A stretch of 64,000 nt of DNA from Bog-375 sp049698695 (GCA_049698695.1 JBAVYH010000006.1:1-64000); one strand, 5' to 3'; counted from the stretch's first letter, positions 53,423 through 62,366 are shown. A program made the numbers and translations. Notes: generated by a model from the letters alone, not told the origin.

Positions 53423-53827
53423 AATACCAACAACAAAAACGGGCCGAAACTAAAGCTTTCGACTTACCGCAAGCTACTGGAGCGAAAAGGCGAAGAGGTC
53501 CGCGGCAGCATGTCCGCGCAAAAGGCTGCCCAGGTTGTGGCGCGCCTGGATGTTCCATCGGACGAAGGGGACTTGAGCCAGCAGCATCACGAGGAGTGGA
53601 TCTTCCTCAACCGCAATACCATCGATATGAAGTTGTTACGCGAGATTTCCGACGCGCTTCGCCGTATCGAAAGCGGTACCTACGGTGTCTGCCCGGAATG
53701 CGAAGAGCCGATTTCCACCAAGCGTCTGGATGCGGTACCCTGGGCCCGCTATTGCGTTACCTGCCAGGAGCGGATCGCCGACCGCGTGGCCCACGGCGAA
53801 GAGGTCGACGAATACCAGGAAGCTTGA
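53423..53827 (+). CDS. dksA: DksA/TraR-family zinc-finger regulator
   Basis: I use the ATG at 53423, giving 134 residues; an upstream TTG at 53363 would add 20 residues. A coiled-coil region (SAQKAAQVVARLDVPSDEGDLSQQHHEEWIFLNRN) is followed by the four-cysteine zinc finger CPECEEPISTKRLDAVPWARYCVTC. DksA-type proteins bind the RNA polymerase secondary channel with ppGpp. The acidic tip is replaced by DEGDLSQQ. It overlaps the next gene as TGATG. Confidence 0.85.
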   Translation, partial: NTNNKNGPKLKLSTYRKLLERKGEEVRGSMSAQKAAQVVARLDVPSDEGDLSQQHHEEWIFLNRNTIDMKLLREISDALRRIESGTYGVCPECEEPISTKRLDAVPWARYCVTCQERIADRVAHGEEVDEYQEA

Positions 53828-54129
53828 TGAAGCTGGCCGACCTGCGCAAGCTTTCCATCAAACAGAAGACCCGGATCTGTTTTACCGTTGCCGGCGGTCT
53901 GGAATGCGTCATCACCGAGCACGGAATCGCACAGGTGCCCGGGCTTCGCGGCGCTCCCGCGTTCAATCTGGAGAGCGAACTTGCCGCCGCGCGCGAGTTC
54001 CGCTTCGAGCCGGTTGCCGAGCAGGATTCCAAGCACCCCGAGCCAACCCGTTCGCTCACGCGCGACGAAGTGGCACGCCTGCTGGGCCCCGCTTCGGCCA
54101 CCGCCGCCGCGGATCACGAAGACGAGTAA
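53827..54129 (+). CDS. Conserved-looking 100-residue protein of unknown function
   Basis: It starts at the ATG at 53827, overlapping the dksA stop, so it is translationally coupled. The N-terminal half (KLADLRKLSIKQKTRICFTVAGGLECVITEHGIAQV) has an alpha-beta pattern; the middle is beta-rich with GLRGAPAFNL; the end is acidic (TAAADHEDE). No Cys cluster or hydrophobic segment. Coupling to dksA and the next gene hfq suggests a role in stress or RNA regulation, but I do not recognise it. Confidence 0.7.
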   Translation: MKLADLRKLSIKQKTRICFTVAGGLECVITEHGIAQVPGLRGAPAFNLESELAAAREFRFEPVAEQDSKHPEPTRSLTRDEVARLLGPASATAAADHEDE

Positions 54130-54192
54130 TCGCGAATCCGGCGGAGCCCGCTGCAACCATAGTCAATACTGAAGTTGGGCCGCCATTGGGTG

Positions 54193-54247
54193 TACAATGA
54201 CTTACGCCGCGGTAGCACTGTGTTCTTACCCGACGCGGCCCTTTTTT
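54193..54247 (+). promoter_or_regulatory. hfq upstream element: -10 box and leader hairpin with T-run
   Basis: A TACAAT -10 box (54193-54198) lies ahead of a stem GCCGCG (54206-54211)/CGCGGC (54234-54239), followed by TTTTTT at 54242-54247. No good -35 is visible at the expected spacing. The hairpin sits right before the hfq ribosome site and resembles a terminator or attenuator. Confidence 0.4.
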
Positions 54248-54257
54248 GGGGGGTACG

Positions 54258-54560
54258 ATGGAAAAACCGGCGCAAAACATACAAGACAGTTTCTTAAACA
54301 ACGCGCGCAAGGACAAGATCGTTCTCACGATTTACCTGATGAGTGGCGTCAAGCTTTCCGGCCGGATCAAGAGCTTCGACAAGTACTCTTTGGTGCTGGA
54401 GACCAACAACCAGGAGCAGTTGATTTTTAAGCACGCTGTTTCCACCGTGGTGGTGCAGAAGCCCTTTCACTCTTACAGCGGCAGTCCGCCAGCCGCCGTT
54501 TCGAGCGGGACTCCAAGCGGCACACCCACCGCGCCGGTCCACACCGAATCGGAGGCATAA
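54258..54560 (+). CDS. hfq: RNA chaperone Hfq
   Basis: A 100-residue protein. The Sm fold spans residues 5-70: NIQDSFLNNARKDKIVLTIYLMSGVKLSGRIKSFDKYSLVLETNNQEQLIFKHAVSTV with the Sm1 and Sm2 motifs and KHA. The C-terminal tail is Ser/Pro/Thr-rich and disordered, as in many Hfq proteins. It forms hexamers that bring small RNAs to target mRNAs. hflX follows in the same reading frame. Confidence 0.95.
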   Translation: MEKPAQNIQDSFLNNARKDKIVLTIYLMSGVKLSGRIKSFDKYSLVLETNNQEQLIFKHAVSTVVVQKPFHSYSGSPPAAVSSGTPSGTPTAPVHTESEA

Positions 54561-54602
54561 CACACGCCGGCGACCAGGCCCTCACGCGAGCGCGCCATCC
54601 TG

Positions 54603-55871
54603 GTGGGGCTGGAATGGAAGTCGCGTTCCGCTTCCGCGCGCTGGGGCCCGGCGGGCAGCGAAGAGTCGCTCGACGAGCTCGCGGAGCTGGCTGCCAGCGC
54701 CGGCGCCGAAGTAGTGGACCGCGTGCTGCAATCGCGCGACGCGCCGGAGGCCGCTACCTTCATCGGGCCCGGCAAGGCCGCCGAGCTGGCCGCGTCCGTG
54801 AGCGCCGGGGCCGCTGATGTGGTCATTTTCGATCGCGAGCTCACGCCTACCCAGCAGCGGAATCTCGAAAAATCGATCCGCACCAGGGTCATCGACCGCA
54901 CCCAGTTGATCCTCGATATCTTCGCCGCCCGCGCCCGCACGCGCGAAGGCCGGCTCCAGGTCGAGCTCGCGCAGCTCAATTACCTGCTGCCGCGCTTGGC
55001 TGGCCGCGGCGTCGAAATGTCCCGGCTGGGCGGCGGCATCGGCACCCGCGGGCCCGGCGAGACGCAACTGGAAACCGACCGCCGCCGCATCGCGAAGCGG
55101 ATTCAGAAAATCAAGCTCGAGCTGGAGGGCGTGCGCAGCGGCCGCGCTCTGAACCGGCGCCGTCGCAGCTCCGTTCCACTGGCCACGCTGGCGCTGGCGG
55201 GCTACACCAACGCGGGAAAGTCCACGCTCTTCAACCGGCTCACGCAGGCCGGCGTGGTCGCCGACGCCCGCCTGTTCGCCACCCTCGACCCCACCATTCG
55301 CCCGCTGCTGCTGCCCTCGCGCCGCCGCGTTCTGATCAGCGACACAGTAGGCTTCATCCGCAACCTGCCCACCACGCTGGTGAAAGCCTTTCGCGCCACG
55401 CTGGAAGAGATTCAGGAGGCCGCGCTGGTGCTGCACGTGGTCGACATGGCTTCGCCGTCCGCCTTGGAACAGGCCGCCCACGTTGGCGAGGTGCTGGACG
55501 AAATTGGCGCTGCCCACGTTCCGCGCATCTTGGTGATGAACAAAATGGACCGCGCCGGCGCCGCAGCCGAGCCGCTCGCGCGCCGCCTTTCGGCCGCCGC
55601 TCCGGGGGAAACCGCCGGCGCGGTCGCCATCTCCGCTCTCACTGGCGAGGGTATCGACCGCCTGTTGCACGCGATTGACCTGGCGCTCCCTGTGGATCCA
55701 ACATTGTCCGTAACCCTCCGCCTCCCCGCGGCCGACGGCGCCACTCTCGCGCTGCTCCACCAGTTCGGACGGGTGATCAAGACCCGTTACTCCGGCAACC
55801 ACTGCGTGGTGGAGGCCGCCATTCCGCAATCGCTGGAACGGCGCCTGCGACGCACTGGACACCTGTCCTGA
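54603..55871 (+). CDS. hflX: Ribosome-associated GTPase HflX
   Basis: At least 422 residues from the GTG at 54603. The family N-terminus (ERAILVGLEW) begins 15 bases earlier in the same frame, immediately after the hfq stop, so the true start is unclear. The HflX N-terminal domain has GPGKAAELAASV and FDRELTPTQQRNLE; the G domain has G1 GYTNAGKST, G3 DTVGFIRNLP and G4 NKMD. It splits stalled ribosomes after heat or stress. The hfq-hflX pair is conserved in many bacteria. Confidence 0.93.
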   Translation: MGLEWKSRSASARWGPAGSEESLDELAELAASAGAEVVDRVLQSRDAPEAATFIGPGKAAELAASVSAGAADVVIFDRELTPTQQRNLEKSIRTRVIDRTQLILDIFAARARTREGRLQVELAQLNYLLPRLAGRGVEMSRLGGGIGTRGPGETQLETDRRRIAKRIQKIKLELEGVRSGRALNRRRRSSVPLATLALAGYTNAGKSTLFNRLTQAGVVADARLFATLDPTIRPLLLPSRRRVLISDTVGFIRNLPTTLVKAFRATLEEIQEAALVLHVVDMASPSALEQAAHVGEVLDEIGAAHVPRILVMNKMDRAGAAAEPLARRLSAAAPGETAGAVAISALTGEGIDRLLHAIDLALPVDPTLSVTLRLPAADGATLALLHQFGRVIKTRYSGNHCVVEAAIPQSLERRLRRTGHLS

Positions 55872-56208
55872 GGAGGCCGGTTTCGCAGCCCATACCACGC
55901 TTGGCCGGGGGTTAACTGCGGAATCCACAGCCCCTGTGCATAACACTGTGGGAAAGCCGCCTGCCGCGAGCATTAAACTACCGTTAAAAAAGGCACTTAC
56001 CACGTTTTGACACAAGCGGCAGCATATTTCGCTAAACGCTTTGGAATAAGCTGCTTGACACCAAGCTGCCAGAAATGGCGCGCCATGACGAAGTGGTTAC
56101 ATCAGTCGGCGCCGCCGAGACCAGGATTTCCACACGGCTCCTCAGGTGAATACCCTATGCCACCACCCGCCGCAGAAAGCAAAATCGTCTGTTACACTGA
56201 ACCTTGTT
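55872..56208. other. Intergenic region before tRNA-Met
   Basis: A 337-bp gap between hflX and tRNA-Met. Bits such as TGTGCATAA and ATCCACAG recall DnaA boxes but are isolated. I see no gene or clear promoter. Confidence 0.4.
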
Positions 56209-56285
<77 letters not shown>

Positions 56286-56385
56286 TTTCCTTGCAACAAC
56301 TTGCGACCAGTTGTCGGCCTGGCCAAAGAGTGATCGCGTATCGGATATTGCGGTCTAATATTGCGGCTCTCGATAGGATAGAAGG

Positions 56386-57042
56386 ATGGATCCCGGTCTC
56401 CGCCGCGCCTGGACTGAGATCGTCACGGGCGAAGATTACGACGAGCACATGGCCAGGATCGGCCAGGCACAAGCCGGCGCCGAACTCACCTGCCAGATCA
56501 TCCGTTCCGCCGCGCCGCCCGCCGGCAGCCGGGTCGTGATCGCGGGCGCCGGCACCGGGCAAGCGCTCGATTTCGTGGACCCCGCTCTGCTCCGGCCGTT
56601 CCGCCTGACCTTCACCGACCTGAACCCGGCATTCCTGGCGCGCCTGGCACGACGGCTGGCAAAGCACGGCCTGGCCGCCACCGTTCTCGAAGACGACATC
56701 GAGCAGACGGCGCTCGAACCCGCGGCGGATCTCCTTCTTGCCACGCTGCTTTTGGAGCACATCGATTGGCGCCGCGGCGTCGAAGCCATCGCCACGCTGC
56801 GCCCCGCCGCTTGTGGCATTGTCATCCAAGAAAATCCGGAGGGCATGACTTCGGCAATCACACCAGGCCGGCCGATTCCGCCGTCTCTCGCCGAGGCCCT
56901 CGAGAACGCGCACCCGACGCTTGTGCCGCGCCAGGATTTGATCGCTACCTTCGCGGCGTGCGCGTATGTGTGCAGAGACACCTGGGACCGCGAGGTCGCC
57001 GACGGCAAGAAGCTTGTGGCGCTGCTGTTCGTGCGCCGGTAG
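56386..57042 (+). CDS. SAM-dependent methyltransferase-like protein
   Basis: A 218-residue class I methyltransferase-like fold: GSRVVIAGAGTGQALDFVDP at residues 47-66 holds the glycine-rich SAM motif, TFTDLNPAFLARLARRL supplies the acidic ribose-binding residue, and DDIEQTALEPAADLLLATLLLEHIDW is motif IV-like. Substrate unknown. It lies 100 bp after tRNA-Met. Confidence 0.8.
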   Translation: MDPGLRRAWTEIVTGEDYDEHMARIGQAQAGAELTCQIIRSAAPPAGSRVVIAGAGTGQALDFVDPALLRPFRLTFTDLNPAFLARLARRLAKHGLAATVLEDDIEQTALEPAADLLLATLLLEHIDWRRGVEAIATLRPAACGIVIQENPEGMTSAITPGRPIPPSLAEALENAHPTLVPRQDLIATFAACAYVCRDTWDREVADGKKLVALLFVRR

Positions 57043-57082
57043 CCTACGCGCGGTGCGCACACGAGCCAGCCCAGACGTGCCC

Positions 57083-57124
57083 GGCCCCTACGAATCCGTT
57101 GTAGGGGCGAGGCATGCCTCGCCC
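57083..57124. repeat. Palindromic intergenic element
   Basis: GCCCCTAC (57084-57091) is inverted against GTAGGGGC (57101-57108), and 57105-57124 is a perfect 20-base palindrome (GGGCGAGGCA/TGCCTCGCCC). It lies between two convergent genes and may end both transcripts. Confidence 0.55.
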
Positions 57125-57202
57125 GCGCGTCCCCGTCCGCGCAAGGTGGCCAAGCCATCCCGAGGCGAACGATGCGAGCTGCCATTGCCTCATCCGGCAC
57201 TC

Positions 57203-58249
57203 TCACGGATGGGTGAATTCGCTGGCGTGCGGGATCAGCTCGAAGTAGGTGCTGCGGGGAAGATCGGTGCGCCAGTGGCCGGTGAGGCGGGCGTAGCCGC
57301 AGACGCCCAGGAACAGCGCGGCGATGCCGGCGGCCACCGCCCAAGCGGGCACTCGTTTCGCGCGCGGGGCTGCAAAGAACAACGCGCCGGCCGCGGGGCA
57401 AACGGCCACGCATTCCAGGCAAGCGGTGCATTCGGCGGAACGGATCGTGATCAGGCGGTCCACCGGCAACGCGGCGGGGCAGGCTTTGGCGCACTTTGCG
57501 CAATCGATGCACAAACTCGCATCGCGCCGGATGCGCAATGGGCTCGCCAGCGCGGCGAAGCCCATCAGCGCGCCGTACGGACACAGATAGCGGCACCAGA
57601 AGTTCTGGATGAAGACCGAAGCGACCACCAGCACGGCCATGACGATGCCCCCGGTCAAGCCCAGGAAGCGGAAGAAGTTGAGCATCTTCACGTCATCCAC
57701 CATTCCGTACGGGCCGCTGAGAAAGGCGCGAATTGCCGGGACCGGCATTGATCCGACTGCGTAGAGAAACAGGCCCAACAGAATGTATTTCAGGCTGCGC
57801 AGCGCGATATCCGCCGCGCGCGGCAAGCGGAAATTGCGGCCGAAAGTGCGGCGCCCCAGCCGCCACAGGTATTCGGAGACGGTTCCCACCGGGCACAGCC
57901 ACCCGCAAAAGCTTTTGCGAAAAATCCACGATGCGGCCAGAAATGCGATCAGCAAGAACATGCCGGCTGGATGGAGAGCGGGCACGCTGCCAGATAGCAA
58001 CAGCACCTTGAGGTTCATCAGCGAGGCGATGGGCAGCCATCCTTCGACGCCCGGCGGCCGGCTGGCGTACACCGAGCGGCCGCCGGTTTCGTAGTAGCGG
58101 ACAAAGAGATAGAACTCGACGCCGACCCAGACATTGAGTGCCAGAAAGGCAAGCTGGAAGGCGCGGCGCAGCGCTTGCGAGCGGTCCTTGGCGGCGCGCT
58201 TCACCAGCTTCTTGCGGATCTTGATCGGCGGTGCGGCAATGGCGGCCAT
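57203..58249 (-). CDS. Membrane polyferredoxin (NapH/NosR-C-like)
   Basis: A 348-residue protein from the ATG at 58249. Several membrane helices alternate with cysteine motifs: FCGWLCPVGT, WCRYLCPYGALMG, and a pair of 4Fe-4S ferredoxin motifs CIDCAKCAKACP and CTACLECVAVCP near 240-300. It has the layout of NapH or the C-terminal half of NosR. It follows norB by 8 bp and likely delivers electrons to or from the quinone pool for NO reduction. Its precise partner is unknown. Confidence 0.85.
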   Translation of the reverse strand: MAAIAAPPIKIRKKLVKRAAKDRSQALRRAFQLAFLALNVWVGVEFYLFVRYYETGGRSVYASRPPGVEGWLPIASLMNLKVLLLSGSVPALHPAGMFLLIAFLAASWIFRKSFCGWLCPVGTVSEYLWRLGRRTFGRNFRLPRAADIALRSLKYILLGLFLYAVGSMPVPAIRAFLSGPYGMVDDVKMLNFFRFLGLTGGIVMAVLVVASVFIQNFWCRYLCPYGALMGFAALASPLRIRRDASLCIDCAKCAKACPAALPVDRLITIRSAECTACLECVAVCPAAGALFFAAPRAKRVPAWAVAAGIAALFLGVCGYARLTGHWRTDLPRSTYFELIPHASEFTHP

Positions 58250-58257
58250 CGGCGTCC

Positions 58258-60543
58258 TTACCTGCGCGGTGCCTCGACTTCCCGCACTTCCCATTCCCCT
58301 TCGGCCACGTAGCCGCTGGCTTGATAGGAATGGCCGGTCACCAGGCCGAGCACGAACCAGCCCAGCACCAGCGCACCAATGGCGAAGATGCTGTCGCCGA
58401 TCATTCTCATCCAACGAAGCTGGTTCAAGTGCCCGCTATGCAGGAACTCGGCGGAGCGCGCGTACCACGTTCCATACTGCACGGAGGCCCAGGTCTGCGC
58501 CAGGCCGATGGGCAGTATGCTGAGGAGCACCATCAGCGCGAGGCCGATATTGATCGCCCAAAACGCGAACGACAGCGGGCCGTTTTTCCACGCTCTGCCC
58601 GGACGAAGCGCGCGCAGGCAGAACAGCATCAGGCCAAGGCCGAGCATGCCGTACACGCCGAACAGCGCGGTGTGCGCGTGCACCGGAGTCGTGTTCAGGC
58701 CTTGCATATAATAGAGCGCGATGGGTGGATTGATGAGGAAGCCGAAGAGCCCGGCGCCCACGAAATTCCAGAACGCCACCGCGACAAAAAAGTAAATGGG
58801 CCACTTGTAGGCGGCCACCCAGACGTGCTGCTGGCGGGAACGTGCCAGCCGGATGTTCTCCCACGCCTCGAAACCAATCAGCACCAGCGGAACAACTTCC
58901 AGCGCGCTGAAGACCGCCCCCAATCCAAGCACGACGTTGGGCGTGCCGGCGAAGTACAGATGATGGAAGGTGCCGATGATGCCGCCGGACAGGAAAACCA
59001 CTGTGGAGAACAAGACGGCCCGCGTAGCCGTCACCACCGACAGCAGCTTCAGCCGGGTCAGTAGGAACGCGATCACGACGGTGGCGAAGACTTCGAAGAA
59101 GCCCTCCACCCACAGGTGCACCACCCACCATCGCCAGTACTCCGCCGTGACCAGATTGCTGCGCTCGCCGTACATGAGCCCGGCGGCGTAGAACAGCGGG
59201 ATGGCGATGCTCGACAGCAAAAACATGAGAAGCAGCGAATGGTTTTGATCGCGCCGGGCAATCGCCGGCTTGAGCGCCCGCCACATCAGCCATAGCCAGA
59301 AGCTGAGGCCGATGAACAGCAGAATCTGCCAGAACCGGCCGAGGTCGACGTACTCGTAGCCCTGGGTGCCGAACCAGAACCAGAGGTTGCCGAGCTTGTG
59401 CTGGATGCTCATCCACTCGCCCGCCAGCGATCCCACCACTACCAGGATCAGCGCGCCGAACAACAGGTTGACGCCCAGCCGCTGGCCCTTGGGTTCTGCG
59501 CCGCTGACCGCGGGGGCGACGTAAAGCCCCGTCGCCAGCCAGGACGTCGCAATCCAGAACAGGCCAAGCTGCAAGTGCCAGGTGCGCGCCACGCTGTAAG
59601 GCAGAATGCGGTCGAGCGGAATTCCGTAGAAGCCCGACCCCTCGACGCCGTAGTGCGCCACGATGGCGCCGAGCCCCACTTGCACCACCCACAACGCCGC
59701 CACGACGAAAAAGTACTTCACGGTGGCTCGTTGGGAAGCGGTGGGCCTGAGGCCGAGCAGCGGATCGCTCTCCGGAAGAAGCTCTTCGGCCACCGTCCGC
59801 GGTTGCGAGGCGAAGTACCAGACCATGCCGCCCAGGCCCGCGAGCAGCAGGACGAAACTGATTACGCTCCACACGAGGGTCCCGCTGGTCGGCTGGTTTC
59901 CAATCAACGGCTCGTGCGGCCAATTCTGCGTGTAAGTGGTGTCCGATCCTGGCCGATCAGTCGAGGCGGCCCAGGCCGTCCACCAGAAGAACGCGCTCAT
60001 CTGGCGCAGCTTGACGGGATCGCTCATCGCGCCGCGCGGGATGGCGTACTGGCTGCGGCCATTCGAGAATACATCGGCATAATAGCGCTCGAGATGCTCA
60101 AAGGCTTCGGCGCGAACCGGATCGAGCGTGATGCTGCGGGCCGCCGGGTCGTAGGTGTTGGTCCGCATCAGCAATTGCAGCCGCGCTTGGAGGGCTGCTC
60201 GTTGCTCAACGCCGAGCGCGGCGTAACTAGAGGCGCCGGCTGCCTGGGCCCAGCGGTCGAGAATGAACATGCATTCGCGGTGCAGCCAATCGGCCGACCA
60301 GTCGGGCGCCACGTACGATCCGTGGCCCCAGACGGTGCCCACCTCCTGGCCGCCGATCGATTGCCAGACACCCTGTCCGTCATGAATGTCGCCGCTAGTG
60401 AATAGAGCTGTCCCTCCCGCCACCGTCACTTGCGACGGGATAGGCGGCGCGCTATTGAGGACTTTGATTCCCACTCCTCCCAAGACGGCGAAAGAGACCG
60501 CCATTACCATGCCCAGAGCAATCCACAGCTTCCTATAGTTCAT
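58258..60543 (-). CDS. norB: Quinol-dependent nitric oxide reductase (qNOR)
   Basis: A 761-residue single-chain NO reductase, the usual qNOR length. The N-terminal 250 residues include the periplasmic segment (HDGQGVWQSIGGQEVGTVWGHGSYVAPDW) that replaces NorC. The membrane part has fourteen or so helices with the heme and FeB histidines in HLWVEGFFEVFATVVIAFLL, FHHLYFAGTP and the late VHAHTALFGVYG. It reduces NO to N2O using quinol. It is in one operon with ric upstream and the polyferredoxin downstream. Confidence 0.95.
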   Translation of the reverse strand: MNYRKLWIALGMVMAVSFAVLGGVGIKVLNSAPPIPSQVTVAGGTALFTSGDIHDGQGVWQSIGGQEVGTVWGHGSYVAPDWSADWLHRECMFILDRWAQAAGASSYAALGVEQRAALQARLQLLMRTNTYDPAARSITLDPVRAEAFEHLERYYADVFSNGRSQYAIPRGAMSDPVKLRQMSAFFWWTAWAASTDRPGSDTTYTQNWPHEPLIGNQPTSGTLVWSVISFVLLLAGLGGMVWYFASQPRTVAEELLPESDPLLGLRPTASQRATVKYFFVVAALWVVQVGLGAIVAHYGVEGSGFYGIPLDRILPYSVARTWHLQLGLFWIATSWLATGLYVAPAVSGAEPKGQRLGVNLLFGALILVVVGSLAGEWMSIQHKLGNLWFWFGTQGYEYVDLGRFWQILLFIGLSFWLWLMWRALKPAIARRDQNHSLLLMFLLSSIAIPLFYAAGLMYGERSNLVTAEYWRWWVVHLWVEGFFEVFATVVIAFLLTRLKLLSVVTATRAVLFSTVVFLSGGIIGTFHHLYFAGTPNVVLGLGAVFSALEVVPLVLIGFEAWENIRLARSRQQHVWVAAYKWPIYFFVAVAFWNFVGAGLFGFLINPPIALYYMQGLNTTPVHAHTALFGVYGMLGLGLMLFCLRALRPGRAWKNGPLSFAFWAINIGLALMVLLSILPIGLAQTWASVQYGTWYARSAEFLHSGHLNQLRWMRMIGDSIFAIGALVLGWFVLGLVTGHSYQASGYVAEGEWEVREVEAPRR

Positions 60544-60600
60544 GCCGAATACCTTTCCTGGGGAACCGCGTTCTCCAGTATATCGACGGCAATTGCCCGC

Positions 60601-61326
60601 TTAGTGCGCCTGTTCCATCTCGATCGCCCGCGGAAAGAGGACGTTGTTTTCCAGATGGATGTGCTGATGCAAGTCGGCTTCAAAGGCTGCCAGCGCCTGG
60701 TAAAGCGTCTGGAAGCTGACGCAGGCATCGGGCGGTGCGGTATAGCCATTGCTGATCTGGCGCATGTTGCGCAGCGCACTGCCGGCTCCGTCGTGCTCGC
60801 TCATCATCATCGCAACCGGATTGCGCACGCTGCCGAAGGGAGGCGGCAACACAGGTTCTTGCGCTACCACTGCCTCTTCCATGCGCACGATGTATGGGAA
60901 GAGAACCATTTCCTCCTTCATCAGGTGGGTAGTTAGTTCTTCGGCGAGGCCGCGGAATACCTCCCGCAGGCGCAGCAACTCGGGGTGATTCTTGCCGTGA
61001 ACTGAGCACACCTTGTCGAACAGCGGGCCCAGGCGGGCGATTTCCTCGCGCGTGTAAACATGGTGTGTGCTCTGGATGTGCGCGAGCAGCTCGGAAAGGG
61101 GCTCGGATTGCCAGTCCTGGTCTGGCGCGCTGGTGGACGCAGCCTGGCTCGCCGCCGCCAGGGACTCCGCCACCTGGCTGATGGATACATTGGCTGCCTG
61201 GCACGCCTGTTCCAGCGTCTGGCCGCCACCACAACAGTAGTCGATGCCCAGCTTCTCAAACACCCGGGTAGCGGTCGGATTTCCCAGCGCCAGTTCGCGT
61301 ACCGTCTTTTCCGTCGTAACACTCAT
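60601..61326 (-). CDS. ric: Iron-sulfur cluster repair di-iron protein (RIC/ScdA/YtfE)
   Basis: A 241-residue protein from the ATG at 61326. The N-terminal domain has ATRVFEKLGIDYCCGGGQTLEQAC, a ScdA-N DUF542 motif. The C-terminal hemerythrin-like four-helix bundle has histidine/acid ligands in IQSTHHVYTREEIARL, HGKNHPELLRLREVF, LTTHLMKEEMVLFPYI, SEHDGAGSALRNM and HQHIHLENNVLFP. It repairs clusters damaged by NO and stores iron for it. A dyad 53 bases upstream may bind the neighbouring regulator. Confidence 0.93.
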   Translation of the reverse strand: MSVTTEKTVRELALGNPTATRVFEKLGIDYCCGGGQTLEQACQAANVSISQVAESLAAASQAASTSAPDQDWQSEPLSELLAHIQSTHHVYTREEIARLGPLFDKVCSVHGKNHPELLRLREVFRGLAEELTTHLMKEEMVLFPYIVRMEEAVVAQEPVLPPPFGSVRNPVAMMMSEHDGAGSALRNMRQISNGYTAPPDACVSFQTLYQALAAFEADLHQHIHLENNVLFPRAIEMEQAH

Positions 61327-61378
61327 CGTTTTTCTCCTCGATGATCTGAGGGTACTCCGGGAGGGCATTGTGTGCCTA

Positions 61379-61390
61379 TGACTTTTGTCA
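61379..61390. promoter_or_regulatory. FNR-type dyad upstream of ric
   Basis: TGAC-TTTT-GTCA is a perfect dyad with FNR/DNR-type spacing, 53 bases before the ric start. Half-sites differ from the usual TTGAT. It is a candidate site for the Crp/Fnr protein encoded next to it. Confidence 0.4.
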
Positions 61391-61400
61391 CGGCGCTGAC

Positions 61401-61425
61401 GGGAGCCGCGACCGTAAGGGAGCGG
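61401..61425 (+). repeat. Intergenic repeat, family B copy
   Basis: GGGAGCCGCGACCGTAAGGG plus AGCGG between the regulator and ric. Confidence 0.65.
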
Positions 61426-61484
61426 AGCCGCTACAGTTGTTACGGAACGTGGCCAAACCTCCGCCCGTTAAGCTCAGGCGGCGC

Positions 61485-62180
61485 TTATTCGGCCGGGCTC
61501 AGCTCCGCCTCAAAAGCCTTCAGATCGGGGATGACCACGCGGCGGCCTTCCAGCTTGAGCAGCCCTTCCGCCTGCAAGCGGGAGAGATTGCGGGAAACCA
61601 GCTCGCGGACGGTTCCGAGCTGCGCCGCCAGTTCCTGGTTGCTGGCCGGCAGCGAGAATTCCACGCCCCCCGCCGACGCTGTTCCCTCGCGCTGCGCCAG
61701 GCGCAATAAAAAGGACACCAGGCGGTGGCGCACGGTGGTGAAGGAAAGCTCTTCGATGATCCCTACCAGCCGCCGGAGGCGCGCGCCGACCACGCGGAGC
61801 ACTTTGAGAGCAACTTCGGGGTGCGCCAGGCAAAGAGCCTGGAAATCCTGCTTCGCGACAAAAAGGAGCGTCGCGTGGTCAACCGCGGCTCCCGAAGCCG
61901 GGTAATTGCCGCCATCGAAAACCGGCACTTCAGCGACGGAACTGCCGGGGCCATCGATGCTCAGCACCTGCTCGCGGCCGCCGGCCGAACTCTTGAAGAT
62001 GCGGATGTTGCCGCACTCCACGACGTACAGTCCCGCGCACGGCTCGCCCTCGCCGAAAACCATTTCCCCGGGCGCGAAATGGCGCGGCACGGCACGTTCG
62101 GCCAGGAATTGCAGTTCCGAATCCGTCAGGCCGGAGAAGATGGCGACCTTCGCCAGCGTCCGCCCATAACCAGCACGCAT
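61485..62180 (-). CDS. Crp/Fnr-family regulator, probable NO-stress sensor
   Basis: A 231-residue protein from the ATG at 62180. The cNMP-binding beta roll spans residues 15-130 (KVAIFSGLTDSELQFLAERAVPRHF, GEGEPCAGLYVVECGNIRIFK, SSVAEVPVFDGGNYPASGAA). A long helix leads to a Crp-type HTH: NQELAAQLGTVRELVSRNLSRL. No FNR N-terminal cysteine cluster is present, so heme- or effector-based sensing as in DNR/NnrR is more likely. It lies upstream of ric-norB. Confidence 0.85.
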   Translation of the reverse strand: MRAGYGRTLAKVAIFSGLTDSELQFLAERAVPRHFAPGEMVFGEGEPCAGLYVVECGNIRIFKSSAGGREQVLSIDGPGSSVAEVPVFDGGNYPASGAAVDHATLLFVAKQDFQALCLAHPEVALKVLRVVGARLRRLVGIIEELSFTTVRHRLVSFLLRLAQREGTASAGGVEFSLPASNQELAAQLGTVRELVSRNLSRLQAEGLLKLEGRRVVIPDLKAFEAELSPAE

Positions 62181-62366
62181 TTCAGCCACGGAGCCTATTG
62201 TAGCGAACGCGCCGCGGATGTCCGCCGCTTTCGCGTGCCGGACCCTCGCACGCGCCGGACCCTGGTCCGTCCCCTCAAGTGCTGAAGCGATAGCTCTATC
62301 GAGTCGCACCAACGAACTTCAGCGACGGGAGATACGATGAATGGAGTTTTCTCGAAGGGAGCAAGC

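Noticed and set aside
55915..56135. Possible DnaA-box cluster
   Set aside because: Only partial matches (TGTGCATAA, AATCCACA) occur, with no AT-rich unwinding region or origin genes nearby.
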